The notes: generated by a model not told the origin, from the letters alone. Positions 52,969 to 62,091 are shown, counted from the first letter of the stretch. The stretch: DNA of 64,000 nt from Pseudonocardia parietis (GCF_017876315.1 NZ_JAGINU010000001.1:4216001-4280000); one strand, 5' to 3'. Numbers and translations: made by a program.

Positions 52969-53869
52969 GCCTGCGATGGTGCCCCGACCCCGGCGTCCGC
53001 GTCGAGGTACTCATGTCGCCGGCCGAGCCGGTTCGCGATCGCCGCGCACGCGATGAGCTGGATCTGGTGGAACAGCATGAGCGGCAGCACCACCAGCGCC
53101 GCAGCCGGCCCCCGAACAGCACACCCGCGATCGGCAGCCCGCTGGCCAGGGACTTCTTGGACCCGCAGAACACGATCGCGATCCGATCGGCGTCGCTGAA
53201 CCCGAGCGCCCTCGACCCGAGCGCCGTCACCGCCAGCACGATGGCCAGGAGCAGCAGGCAGGCCCCGAGCAGCACGCCCAGCGAGACCGGGGTGAGCACG
53301 CCCGATCATCGGCCGCGCGGCCTGCCCCGCGAGGAGCGGCACGAGTAGCCGCAGCGCGATGTCACCGAACGCCGACGGGGTGAACCCGCCGCTGGTGGCC
53401 AGCAGCAGCGCCGGCGAGCACCGGGGTCAGGACGACGCCGAGCACGTTGGACACCGACGCCGCGACGATTGCCGCGGGCACGTTCCCGCGCGCGATCCCG
53501 GTGAAGGCGATCGAGGACTGCACCGTCGAGGGCAGGCAGCAGAGGAACACCACACCGGCCGCCAACGGCGCGGGCAGCAGCCACTCCGGCAGCAGCAACG
53601 CCGAGAGGCCGATCAGCGGGAACAGGACGAACGTCGCGCCGAGCACCGTGCCCTGCAGCCGCCAGTTCCGCAGCCCGGACAGCGCCTCGGCGGTCGCCAG
53701 CCGGGCACCATAGAGGAAGAAGAGCAGCGCGATCGCCGCCGTCACCGCGACGTCGACGACCTCGCTCGCCGCACCCCCGCGCCGGTACCAGCGCCGCGAC
53801 GCCGACGGTGAGCAGCAGCAGGATCAGGAACGGGTCAAGACGCACACCCACGGTTCCAATGTCCGTCAC
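52965..53869 (-). pseudogene. Bile acid:sodium symporter family gene, multiply frameshifted
   Basis: The protein can be followed only by changing frame: (V)RLDPFLILLLLTVGVAALVP; then TAAIALLFFLYGARLATAEA and LLLPEWLLPAPLAAGVVFLC; then VPLLAGQAARPMIG; then GVLLGACLLLLAIVLAVTAL and GFSDADRIAIVFCGSKKSLA; then VVLPLMLFHQIQLIACAAIA. These are in the order of the YfeH/SBF-like carriers. Breaks lie near 53775, 53409, 53305 and 53112, each a one- or two-base indel. The stop at 52965 overlaps the next gene's start. Four indels in 900 bp mean real decay or poor sequence here. Confidence 0.8.
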
Positions 53870-53946
53870 CGGTGGCCGTCCGGACCCTGTTGACCACGCT
53901 GACCTTCATCACACAGTGCGATGCCGGCGTACCGGACCGCCGAACG

Positions 53947-54153
53947 TCAACCCGGCTCGTAGGTCAGCAGATCCCCCGGGGTGCAGTCGAGCTCGCGGCA
54001 CAACGCCTCCAGGGTGCTGAACCGGACCGCGCGGGCACGCCCGTTCTTGAGCACGGACAGGTTGGCCAGGGTGAGCCCGACCCGGGACGCGAGCTCGGTG
54101 AGCGTCATCCCGCGGTCGGCCAGCACCTTGTCGAGCCTCACGACGACCGGCAC
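53947..54153 (-). CDS. Cro/C1-type helix-turn-helix regulator (YozG-like)
   Basis: A 68-aa protein that is essentially one HTH: VVVRLDKVLADRGMTLTELA, SRVGLTLANLSVLKNGRARA, then FSTLEALCRELDCTPGDLLT. It is 12 bp downstream of a DUF2975 membrane protein, the usual YozG/DUF2975 pair. It probably regulates that operon through the nested palindrome at 54803-54841. Confidence 0.88.
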   Translation of the reverse strand: MPVVVRLDKVLADRGMTLTELASRVGLTLANLSVLKNGRARAVRFSTLEALCRELDCTPGDLLTYEPG

Positions 54154-54165
54154 CCGCGCTCCTCC

Positions 54166-54786
54166 TCAGACCGTGAGGTCGTGGTCGGTCTGCAGTTCGA
54201 CGCCCGAGCGGAGCACCGCGGTGACCACGACCAGCAGGCCGGCCAGAGCTGCTCCGAGCAGCAGCGGGCCGCTGTCCAGGTGCGGATGCACCCGCGGGTC
54301 GGCGAGGAATCCGGTCGCGACGAACGATCCCACGGTCCCGAGCACCGTGAAGGAGGCTCCGGCGCCCAGCACCCAGCCGGCGAGCGTCCGGACATCGCGG
54401 GGGATGTCCCGCCCGAACCGGCCCGGCCCGGTGAGGACCCGGCTGAGGCGCAACAGCCGGTTCAGGCCCAGGAGCACCAGGACGATCGGCACGGCGTACA
54501 GCACCGCCCCGGCCACCGCGTACGGCACCGGCAGCGACCCGACGGGCACCGAGTCCGTCACCCGGGCGAGCCCGTCCGTCCCCACACCGGCAGGCAGCTC
54601 CACGTCGACGCCGACCGGCACCGAGAGCCCGGTCAGCGCTGCCCCTGCGTATCCGGTGGCCGAGGCGTACACCGTCACTCCCAGCACGACCGGAGCGGTG
54701 AGCACCAGTACCGCGAACGACAGCGAGACCAGCACCCGGACGGCCCCCAGCAACCAGCGCTCCGCACGCGACATCCGGTCGGTCAT
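54166..54786 (-). CDS. DUF2975 membrane protein
   Basis: A 206-aa protein with four hydrophobic segments: about 17-37 (LVSLSFAVLVLTAPVVLGVT), 88-108, 135-155 and 175-192. A loop LNRLLRLSRVLTGPGRFGRD is typical of DUF2975. Function is unknown; these are always found with a small YozG-like HTH protein, as here. ATG 54786 is 17 bp from a strong palindromic operator. Confidence 0.85.
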   Translation of the reverse strand: MTDRMSRAERWLLGAVRVLVSLSFAVLVLTAPVVLGVTVYASATGYAGAALTGLSVPVGVDVELPAGVGTDGLARVTDSVPVGSLPVPYAVAGAVLYAVPIVLVLLGLNRLLRLSRVLTGPGRFGRDIPRDVRTLAGWVLGAGASFTVLGTVGSFVATGFLADPRVHPHLDSGPLLLGAALAGLLVVVTAVLRSGVELQTDHDLTV

Positions 54787-54802
54787 GACGCCCCCTCGAG
54801 TC

Positions 54803-54841
54803 CGCTTATCGACAAACGATAATATCGAGGATCGATAAGCG
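54803..54841. promoter_or_regulatory. Nested palindromic operator upstream of the DUF2975-HTH operon
   Basis: Outer arms CGCTTATCGA (54803-54812) and TCGATAAGCG (54832-54841) are a perfect 10-bp inverted repeat. The inner palindrome CGATAATATCG (54817-54827) has the same centre, 54822. The AT-rich content is unusual for this genome. It probably overlaps the promoter of the operon and binds the encoded HTH protein. Confidence 0.65.
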
Positions 54842-54852
54842 CAAACCCCTTG

Positions 54853-55356
54853 TCAGCCCCAGAACGCCGCCGGATCCAGGTCCGCGATCGGTATCCGGCT
54901 GCGGTCCCCCGCGCGCTGCGGCACCCGTCCACCCCGCAGGACGACGGCGAGCGCCGGCGACTCGTCGGCCCGCCGCGCCGTCTCGATCAGGACCGCCAGC
55001 ACGTGCCGGCAGCGCCCGCCCCGGCCCCCGCAGGCACAGTCCGCGCGCAGGTCGCCGGGGTGCGGGGCGACCGGGGTGCCCTCGGCGGCGAGCCGGTCGG
55101 CGAGCTCGTCAGGAAGGTCGGGCGCGTCGAGCTCGGGTGGGGCCGTCCAGACCGGGAAGGCGATCTCCACGGCGCGGTGGCCGCCGTCGTCGACGGTCGC
55201 GGTGATCCGGCCGGGTGTGGTCACGAGGTCGCGGACCCGGTCGCCCCGGGCCAGCGACCACGCACGGGGCAGCTGCGGATCCGGCCGGGTGATCCGCACC
55301 GGTTCGGCGAGCCGCAGCCAGGCCCGGCCCCACGCGGTCGTCCCGAACCCGCTCAT
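54853..55356 (-). CDS. SWIM zinc finger protein
   Basis: A 167-aa protein. The SWIM motif CxC..CxH is seen as DCACGGRGGRCRHVLAVLIE (about residues 106-125). The N-terminal half (GTTAWGRAWLRLAEPVRITR, LARGDRVRDLVTTPGRITAT) is as in SWIM proteins that accompany SNF2 helicases. Its start overlaps the SNF2 gene stop by 4 bp, so the two are made together and may act on the same nucleic acid. Function is otherwise unknown. Confidence 0.85.
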   Translation of the reverse strand: MSGFGTTAWGRAWLRLAEPVRITRPDPQLPRAWSLARGDRVRDLVTTPGRITATVDDGGHRAVEIAFPVWTAPPELDAPDLPDELADRLAAEGTPVAPHPGDLRADCACGGRGGRCRHVLAVLIETARRADESPALAVVLRGGRVPQRAGDRSRIPIADLDPAAFWG

Positions 55357-57122
55357 CGGGCTCCTTCCAGGACGGCCCGCAGGTCGTCGTCGCCGAGCCG
55401 CGCGAGCGAGCCGACCGAGGATCCCTCGGTCTCACCGAGCGCGGCGCCCGCCAGGTCCCGCTTGCTGCGGTGCAGGTCGGCGATCAGCTGCTCGACGGTG
55501 CCGCGCGTGGTGAAGGTGTGCACGGTGACCGTGCGGGTCTGCCCGATCCGGTGCGCCCGGTCCGACGCCTGCGCCTCCACCGCCGGATTCCACCACCGAT
55601 CCAGGTGCAGGACGTGCGAGGCGCGGGTGAGGGTCAGTCCCGTCCCGGCCGCGCGCAGGCTCAGCAGCAGGACGGGTGGCCCGCCCGGATCGGAGAACTC
55701 CGCGACCATGCGTTCGCGCGCGGGACGGCCCAGACCGCCGTGCAGGAACGGCACCGCGACACCGAGGGTCTCGCCGAGGTGCGACGCGAGCAGCTCCCCC
55801 GCTGCCCGGTACTGGGTGAAGACGAGCGCCGCCTCGCCGTTGTCGACGATCTCGCCGACGAGTTCGGTGAGCCGGTCGAAGCTCGCCGACCGGCCCGTCA
55901 CACCGGGTTCCTCCGAGCCCGCCAGCGACGGGTGCGCGCACAGCTGCTTGAGCCGGGTGAGCAGAGCGAGGATGCGTCCGCGGCGGTCGACCCCGGCGCC
56001 GAGCCCCCGGCCGAAGGCACCGTCGAGCGCGGCCGCGTAGACCCGGCGCTGCTCACCGGTCGGCTCCACCTCGTGGTGGACGTCGATCCGCGGCGGGAGC
56101 TCCGCCGCGACCTCGGACTTGCGACGGCGCAGCAGGTGCGGGCCGACGAGCGCGTGCAGCCGGGCCGCGGCCGCGCCCGGGTCGCCCGCCGTGGCGAACC
56201 GGCGGCGGAACCGGGCGCGCGGGCCGAGTACGTCCGGGGTGCTGAACGCGAGCAGCGACCAGAGGTCGTCGAGCCGGTTCTCGACGGGCGTGCCGGTCAG
56301 CGCGATCCGGCCGCGGGCGGTCAGTCCGCGGGCCCGGCGGTCGGTGGCGGTGGCCGGGTTGCGGACGTACTGCGCCTCGTCCAGGACGACGACGTCCCAC
56401 TCCGCCGCGGTGAGCGCGTCGTCGCGGGCGAGCATGCCGTAGGTCGCGACGACGACGCCGCCCTCGGGAGGCGGTGCGCCGCGGGTGTGCTCGACGACCG
56501 TCTGTTCCGGCGCGAACCGGGCCAGCTCGCGCCGCCAGGTCCCCACCACCGACGCCGGGCAGACGACGAGGTGCGGGCCGGTCCGGCCGGCGAGCACGGC
56601 GATGGCCTGCACGGTCTTACCGAGACCCATCTCGTCGGCGAGCAGGGCGCCACCCTCGGTGTCGAGCCGGTCGACGAGCCAGCGCGCACCGGCCCGCTGG
56701 TAGGGGCGCAGGCGCGCCCACACCCCGTCAGCAGGTTCCGTGCTGTGCACAGCCGCGACCGCGGCCCGCACCGCGACCTCGGCCGACCAGATCGTGCGTC
56801 CGTCACCGGCGACGCCGGCGTGGGCGGCGGTCGGCAGCGCCACCGCTCCCTCCGCCTCGGCCGGGCGGGCCCGGGCGACCTCCCGCCAGGCGTGCACCGA
56901 ACGTCCCCAGCTGTGCGCCGCCTCGATCGCACCCAGCGCGTGCAGGGTCGCTCCGGCCGGGCTCACGGCGGCCGGAACCGGGCCGGTCGCGAAGCCGTCC
57001 GGCCCCGGCCGCGCGATCCGGACGGGTTCGGCGACCGCGTCCACCCCGGCCGCGGCGGCCGCGCCCACCGGGTCCGCACCGCCCCACCACACGAACAGCT
57101 CCCGCTCGACGAGGAAGGTCAA
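55353..57122 (-). CDS. SNF2-type DEAD/DEAH helicase
   Basis: A 589-aa protein from TTG 57122, or 614 aa from GTG 57197, which would nearly touch the divergent gene. It has an N-terminal region of about 140 residues, then the SNF2 core: LRPYQRAGARWLVDRL, Walker A LADEMGLGKTVQA, Walker B VVLDEAQYVRN, LTGTPVENRLDDLWSLL, and in the second RecA lobe LLSLRAAGTGLTLTRASHVL and DRAHRIGQTRTVTVHTF. It is likely a DNA translocase or remodeller. Paired with the SWIM gene by a 4-bp overlap. Confidence 0.9.
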   Translation of the reverse strand: MTFLVERELFVWWGGADPVGAAAAAGVDAVAEPVRIARPGPDGFATGPVPAAVSPAGATLHALGAIEAAHSWGRSVHAWREVARARPAEAEGAVALPTAAHAGVAGDGRTIWSAEVAVRAAVAAVHSTEPADGVWARLRPYQRAGARWLVDRLDTEGGALLADEMGLGKTVQAIAVLAGRTGPHLVVCPASVVGTWRRELARFAPEQTVVEHTRGAPPPEGGVVVATYGMLARDDALTAAEWDVVVLDEAQYVRNPATATDRRARGLTARGRIALTGTPVENRLDDLWSLLAFSTPDVLGPRARFRRRFATAGDPGAAAARLHALVGPHLLRRRKSEVAAELPPRIDVHHEVEPTGEQRRVYAAALDGAFGRGLGAGVDRRGRILALLTRLKQLCAHPSLAGSEEPGVTGRSASFDRLTELVGEIVDNGEAALVFTQYRAAGELLASHLGETLGVAVPFLHGGLGRPARERMVAEFSDPGGPPVLLLSLRAAGTGLTLTRASHVLHLDRWWNPAVEAQASDRAHRIGQTRTVTVHTFTTRGTVEQLIADLHRSKRDLAGAALGETEGSSVGSLARLGDDDLRAVLEGAR

Positions 57123-57201
57123 CTGCGTGCACCCTGATCCGCCCACGGCTCCTGAGTAGCAGGTCCGCACGGCACCGCGCACATGAGTAGGGTCCACGAC
57201 C

Positions 57202-57711
57202 GTGCAACGACGCCGGGGCCTGCTCTACTCCGTCCTGCTCGCCGTGGCCCTGCTGACCGGGTGCAGCACACAGGGCCAGACGGAGTCGCCCGCGTTGGCG
57301 CGGATAGCCGAGACCGGGGAGCTGCGGGTGTGCTCCACCGGCGACTACCGGCCCCTCACCCACCTCGCACCGGACGGCACGTGGTCCGGCATCGACGTCG
57401 ACATGGCCGGTGACCTGGCCACCGAGCTCGGCGCCCGGACGACGATGGTGGAGACGACCTGGTCGCCCCTGCTCGACGACGTCGTGGCCGGGAAGTGCGA
57501 CATCGCCGTCGGCGGGGTGTCGATCACCGCGGACCGGGCGGAACGGGCCGCCTTCACCGTCCCGTACCTGCAGGACGGCAAGACGCCGATCGTGCGCTGC
57601 CCGGACGTCGAGCAGTTCCGGACGGTCGCCGAGATCAACCGGCCCGGGGTGCGGGCGGTCGTGAACCCGGGCGGGCCCAACGAGCGGTTCGCCCGGCCCT
57701 GGCTGGGCTAG
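57202..57711 (+). pseudogene. Truncated amino-acid-type solute-binding lipoprotein
   Basis: A 169-aa protein with a lipoprotein signal (LLAVALLTGCST, Cys about 21) and the first half of an SBP_bac_3 domain: GELRVCSTGDYRPLTHLAPD, GTWSGIDVDMAGDLATELGA, DIAVGGVSITADRAERAAFT. It stops at NPGGPNERFARPWLG, about 90 residues short of the usual 250-260, just where the family continues. The remaining sequence is absent before the next gene at 57777. GTG 57202. Such proteins resemble cyclohexadienyl dehydratase-type binding proteins. Probably non-functional. Confidence 0.7.
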
Positions 57712-57776
57712 AGAAACCTGCGGAACGAACCTCGGCGCTGAGCGACGTTGTCAGGGGTCCGTGCCACGGTGCCGGC

Positions 57777-58643
57777 ATGCGAATCGTGGTGACGACACCG
57801 ACCGGCAACGTCGGCTCGCGGGTGCTGCGCCTGCTGGTGCAGGCCGGGGTGCGTCCGGTGGCCCTGCTGCGGGACCCCGCGCGGCTGCCGCCGGAGCTGT
57901 CCGGGCTGGTGGAGGCCGTGCGGGCCGACCAGACCGACCGCGACGCGGTGCTGCGCGCGACCGCCGGCGCCGACCGGCTGTACTGGGTGAACCCGCCTGC
58001 GCCGTTCGGCTCCGACCCGCTGGCCCAGCACGCGGCGTGCGCCCGCGTGGTGTCCGACGCGGTGCGGGAGAACGGGATCGGCGGGGTGGTGTTCCAGAGC
58101 AGCGCCGGCGCGGAGAAGCGGCACGGCGCGGGCGACATCGACGGGCTCGGCGCGACCGAGGAGGCCCTCGACGCCACCGGCGCACCGGTGGTGCACCTGC
58201 GGTGCGGCTACTTCACCACGAACCTGCTGATGTCGGCCGACGAGATCGCCGCCGGAACACTGTCGACGCCGTGGCCGCTCGACCACCCGCTGCCGTGGGT
58301 GGTCCCGCGCGACATCGGTGACGTCGCGGCCGCCCGGCTGCTCGGCCCGGCGTGGACGGGCCGGGTGGTGCAGGGCGTGCACGGACCGGCGGACCTGTCC
58401 TTCACCGACGTCGCCGAGGTGCTGGCCGGGGTGCGCGGGCACCCGGTGCGGGCCGTGCACGTGCCCGACGCCGAGTTCCGCGCGATGCTCGGCGGCGTCG
58501 GGATGACACCCGCCGAGATCGACGCGATCGCCGGGATGGCGGCCGGGCTGACCGGCGGCTTCGTCCCCGAGCAGCCGCGGGCCGTGATCACGACGACGCC
58601 GACGACCCTGCGGTCGTGGGCCGCCGAGCACCTGCGGGCGTGA
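57777..58643 (+). CDS. NmrA-like NAD(P)-binding protein
   Basis: A 288-aa atypical SDR. The N-terminal Rossmann motif is IVVTTPTGNVGSRVLRLLVQ (about residues 3-22). There is no catalytic Tyr-Lys pair, as in the NmrA/HSCARG-type proteins that sense NADP or act as quinone oxidoreductases. Other blocks: VVFQSSAGAEKRHG, LRCGYFTTNLLMSADEIAAG, VVPRDIGDVAAARLL. ATG 57777. Its neighbour upstream is the truncated lipoprotein. Function unknown. Confidence 0.85.
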   Translation: MRIVVTTPTGNVGSRVLRLLVQAGVRPVALLRDPARLPPELSGLVEAVRADQTDRDAVLRATAGADRLYWVNPPAPFGSDPLAQHAACARVVSDAVRENGIGGVVFQSSAGAEKRHGAGDIDGLGATEEALDATGAPVVHLRCGYFTTNLLMSADEIAAGTLSTPWPLDHPLPWVVPRDIGDVAAARLLGPAWTGRVVQGVHGPADLSFTDVAEVLAGVRGHPVRAVHVPDAEFRAMLGGVGMTPAEIDAIAGMAAGLTGGFVPEQPRAVITTTPTTLRSWAAEHLRA

Positions 58644-58662
58644 CGACGTACCTCGGTCTCGT

Positions 58663-60621
58663 TCAGGGCGCCCGTTTGCGCAGGTAGTCCGACACCACCT
58701 CGGCGCCGAGGCCGTCGAGGTCGGGATTCACCACCCGTCCCCCGGACCGTCGGGCCAGCCGGTCCATGAACGCTGCCAGCCCCGGGTCGTCGCCGAGCAC
58801 GAAGAAGGTGAACCGCGCATCCATCCCGATCAGCCGGTCCAGCCCGTCGACGGTCGCGCGCAGCGTGTGCGGGCTGGGCGGATAGTCGAAGAAGGCCTCG
58901 CCGTCGCGTTCCAGGTGCGCGGTCGGCTCGCCGTCGGTCACGACGAGGACGACCGGGGTCGCGTCCGGCTGTCGCGCCAGCCGTTCGCGGGCCAGCAGCA
59001 GGGCGTGGTGCAGGTTCGTGCCCTGCATGTACACGCCCTCCAGCCCGACGAGCTCGCCGAGCTCCACGGTCTGCGCGTGTCGGCCGAACGTGATCAGCGA
59101 GAGGTCGTCGCCGCGGAACCGGGTGGAGATCAGCTGGTGCAGGGCCAGCGCGGTGCGCTTCATCGGCACCCAGCGGCCCTCGGCGACCATCGACCAGGAC
59201 GTGTCGACCAGCAGCGTCACCGCGGCCCGGGTGCGCTGCTCGGTCTCGACGATCTCGACGTCGGACACGTCGAGTACCCGGTCGTCCCCTCCTGCCCGGC
59301 GCAGCTGCGAGTTGAGCAACGTGCGCGGCACCGACCAGGCCTCGGTGTCCCCGAACGCCCACGGGCGGGTCGCGCCGGTCGCCTCCCCGGCCGCGCCGGC
59401 CCGGCGGGTCTCGCGCTGCCCCTGGCGCCCGGTGACCCGGTCGGCGACGTCGCGCAGCACGGACCGGCCGAGCGTGCGCAGCGCCTTGGGCGAGAGCAGC
59501 AGCGACCCGTCCGGGGCGCGCCGGAACAGGTCCTGGCTCTGCAGCTCGCGTTCCAGCTCGGCGAGGGTGCGGGCGTCGGCGGTGGCCTCCGGTCCGAGCG
59601 CCTCGGTGAGCGCGTCGAGGTCGATGTCCTCCATCCGCGCGCCCGGGTAGCTCTGCGCGAGCTGCTCGGCCAGCGCGTCGAGCTGTCCCAGCTCCTCCAG
59701 GGCACGGGCCGCCTCGCCCATCCCCATCGGGTTGTCCCCGCTGAACCGGCCCTGCCCGGACCAGTCCTCCCCCGGCCGCAGGCCCTGCAGCTGCGCGTCC
59801 AGGTGCGCCAGGGACTGCGCGAGCCGCGGGTCGCCGAACGCCTGCTGCGCCAGCTCGGCGAGCTCGGCCTGCTGCTCGGCGGACATCGAGTTCATCATCC
59901 GCTGGGCGGCCGCCGACCGGGCGGCCAGCGCGTCGATCAGCTCCTCGGTGTCGCGCGGGTTCTCCGGGAAGTGGTCGCCGTGGCGACGCATGAACTCGGC
60001 GAACCGGTCGGTGGTGTCCTCGCCGCGGGCGTGGTGCTCCAGCAGGTCGTTGAGGTCGCCGAGCATCTCGTTGATCCGCTCGACGTCCTGCGGCGTGGCG
60101 TTCTCCATCGCCTGCTTCATGCCCTGGAAGCGCTGGTCGAGCAGCTCCCGGCCGAGCAGGTCGCGGATCTCCTGGTAGGCGTCGCGGGCCTCGGAGGAGC
60201 GCCAGTCGTACTCGCCCAGCTCCCGGACCGCACCGCCGGTGTCGGCCGGGAGTGCGTCGAGCTGCATCTCGCGGAACCGGGCGTCGTCGGAGTCCTCGTT
60301 GCCCAGCGCCGAACGCTCGGCGTCGAGGGCACGCGCCAGGAGCTCGCGGACCTCCTGCAGCGTGCCGTCGATCCGGTTGTCGCGCTGCAGCTCGCGGCGG
60401 CGCTCCCAGACCCGCCGGGTCAGGTCGTCGAGCCCGCGGCTGCCGTCGAGACCGCGCCGCATCAGCTCCTGCAGGGCCTGACGAGGGGACGAGCCCTCCA
60501 TGACGTCGCGGCCGATCTGGTCCATCGCCGACCGGATGTCGTACGGCGGCGCGAGCGGATCGGGCCCGCCGGTGTAGGGCCCGTACGCCCAGCGCCGCTT
60601 CCGACGCCTGGGATCAGCCAT
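58663..60621 (-). CDS. VWA domain protein paired with a MoxR ATPase
   Basis: A 652-aa protein. Most of the N-terminal 430 residues are helical and acidic. The C-terminal von Willebrand A domain (about 455-640) has an intact metal-dependent adhesion site: LLVDTSWSMV, the Thr in MQGTNLHHALLL, and VVTDGEPTAH. It begins 8 bp inside the MoxR gene end, so the two are coupled. MoxR-VWA pairs act as chaperone-like complexes in metal insertion or protein maturation; the target is unknown. Confidence 0.88.
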   Translation of the reverse strand: MADPRRRKRRWAYGPYTGGPDPLAPPYDIRSAMDQIGRDVMEGSSPRQALQELMRRGLDGSRGLDDLTRRVWERRRELQRDNRIDGTLQEVRELLARALDAERSALGNEDSDDARFREMQLDALPADTGGAVRELGEYDWRSSEARDAYQEIRDLLGRELLDQRFQGMKQAMENATPQDVERINEMLGDLNDLLEHHARGEDTTDRFAEFMRRHGDHFPENPRDTEELIDALAARSAAAQRMMNSMSAEQQAELAELAQQAFGDPRLAQSLAHLDAQLQGLRPGEDWSGQGRFSGDNPMGMGEAARALEELGQLDALAEQLAQSYPGARMEDIDLDALTEALGPEATADARTLAELERELQSQDLFRRAPDGSLLLSPKALRTLGRSVLRDVADRVTGRQGQRETRRAGAAGEATGATRPWAFGDTEAWSVPRTLLNSQLRRAGGDDRVLDVSDVEIVETEQRTRAAVTLLVDTSWSMVAEGRWVPMKRTALALHQLISTRFRGDDLSLITFGRHAQTVELGELVGLEGVYMQGTNLHHALLLARERLARQPDATPVVLVVTDGEPTAHLERDGEAFFDYPPSPHTLRATVDGLDRLIGMDARFTFFVLGDDPGLAAFMDRLARRSGGRVVNPDLDGLGAEVVSDYLRKRAP

Positions 60622-62017
60622 ACGACACCGTGTCGCCGTCGTCGCTCTCGTCCTTCGCCAGCTTGCGGGTCAGGAACAGGTACTCCAGCGCCAGCTCGGC
60701 GCCCGACGCCATCGGCCCCGGGTCCTCGGTGCCGGCCGCGCCCAGCTTCTCGGCGATCGCCGTCAGCGCTGCCACCTGCGGCAGGGCGGCGACGACATCC
60801 CGGGCCGGGACCCGCTCGCCGGTCCGCACCGGCCGGGTCGACACCTCGGTGGCCAGCTCGTCGAGGTCGATGCCGCGCAGCGCGAACCGCGCGGTGTCGG
60901 CGGTGGCCCGGCGCAGCAGGTGCTCCAGGACCTCGTCCTCGCGGCCCTCCTCGCCGGAGGCGAACTCCAGCTTGCCGCGCAGCACCGCCGGGACCGACTC
61001 CAGGTCGACCGGGCGGGCGTAGGCGTGCTCCTCGCCGACCAGTGCGGCCCGGCGCAGGGCCGCGGCGGCGATGGTCTCGGCGGCGGCCACCGAGAACCGG
61101 GCCGAGACGCCCGAGCTCTGGTCGATCGCCGACGACTCGCGCAGGTGCCGGGTGAACCGGGCGACGACCTCCAGCAGGTGCCGCGGGACCTCGGCCGCGA
61201 GCGAGGCCTCCTGCTCGATCAGGTCGATCTCCGGGGCGAGCTCGAGGGGGTAGTGGGTGCGGACCTCGGCGCCGAACCGGTCCTTGAGCGGGGTGATGAT
61301 CCGGCCGCGGTTGGTGTAGTCCTCCGGGTTGGCACTCGCGACCAGCACGACGTCGAGCGGCAGCCGCAGCGTGTAGCCGCGGACCTGGATGTCGCGTTCC
61401 TCCATCACGTTGAGCAGCGCGACCTGGATCCGCTCGGCCAGGTCGGGCAGCTCGTTGATCGCGACGATCCCGCGGTGCGCCCGCGGTACCAGCCCGAAGT
61501 GGATGGTCTCCGGATCCCCCAGGGAGCGGCCCTCGGCGACCTTGACCGGGTCGACGTCGCCGATCAGGTCGGCGACCGCGGTATCCGGCGTGGCGAGCTT
61601 CTCGGTGTAGCGCCGCGAGCGGTGCACCCACGCGACGGGCAGGTCGTCGCCGAGCTCGGCGACGCGCCGCACCGATGCCGGTGTGATCGGCTCGTACGGG
61701 TGCTCGCCGATCTCCGAGCCCTCGATCACCGGCGCCCACTCGTCGAGCTGGCCGGCCAGCGCCCGGAGCAGCCGGGTCTTGCCCTGGCCGCGCTCCCCCA
61801 GCAGGACGACGTCGTGGCCGGCGATCAGCGCCCGCTCCAGCTGCGGGAGCACGGTGTCGCCGAACCCGACGATCCCGGGCCACGGATCGCGGCCGGCACG
61901 CAGGGCGGCGAGCAGGTTGTCACGGATCTCTTGCTTCACGCCCCGCAGCTCGTGGCCCGACGCCCGGAGCGCGCCGACGGTACGGGGAAGGTCAGGTGTG
62001 ACGGGCACGATCTCCAC
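60614..62017 (-). CDS. MoxR/magnesium-chelatase-type AAA ATPase
   Basis: A 467-aa AAA+ protein. Walker A is LLGERGQGKTRLLRALAGQL, Walker B/lid HRGIVAINELPDLAERIQVA, sensor 1 VVLVASANPEDYTNRGRII. The C-terminal region has the helical lid. I chose GTG 62017 (VEIVPVTPDLPRTV); GTG 62008 is also possible and a further upstream start overlaps the divergent TetR promoter. It works with the VWA protein encoded next on the same strand. Confidence 0.88.
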   Translation of the reverse strand: MEIVPVTPDLPRTVGALRASGHELRGVKQEIRDNLLAALRAGRDPWPGIVGFGDTVLPQLERALIAGHDVVLLGERGQGKTRLLRALAGQLDEWAPVIEGSEIGEHPYEPITPASVRRVAELGDDLPVAWVHRSRRYTEKLATPDTAVADLIGDVDPVKVAEGRSLGDPETIHFGLVPRAHRGIVAINELPDLAERIQVALLNVMEERDIQVRGYTLRLPLDVVLVASANPEDYTNRGRIITPLKDRFGAEVRTHYPLELAPEIDLIEQEASLAAEVPRHLLEVVARFTRHLRESSAIDQSSGVSARFSVAAAETIAAAALRRAALVGEEHAYARPVDLESVPAVLRGKLEFASGEEGREDEVLEHLLRRATADTARFALRGIDLDELATEVSTRPVRTGERVPARDVVAALPQVAALTAIAEKLGAAGTEDPGPMASGAELALEYLFLTRKLAKDESDDGDTVSYG

Positions 62018-62091
62018 GCTACGCCCGGCGGGGAGCGGGGGCAGCAACACCTGTGACCGCGGACACGATGCGCCACCATCCCGCCGAACTT

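Noticed and set aside
48743..54153. Defence island built around the HNH nuclease
   Set aside because: Apart from the HNH gene the region holds only an IS, a symporter pseudogene and a YozG/DUF2975 pair; no restriction, toxin or CRISPR genes are seen.
57190..57201. Third copy of the IS target sequence (GGTCCACGACCG)
   Set aside because: Only 12 bases match and no IS end lies next to it; likely chance in GC-rich DNA.
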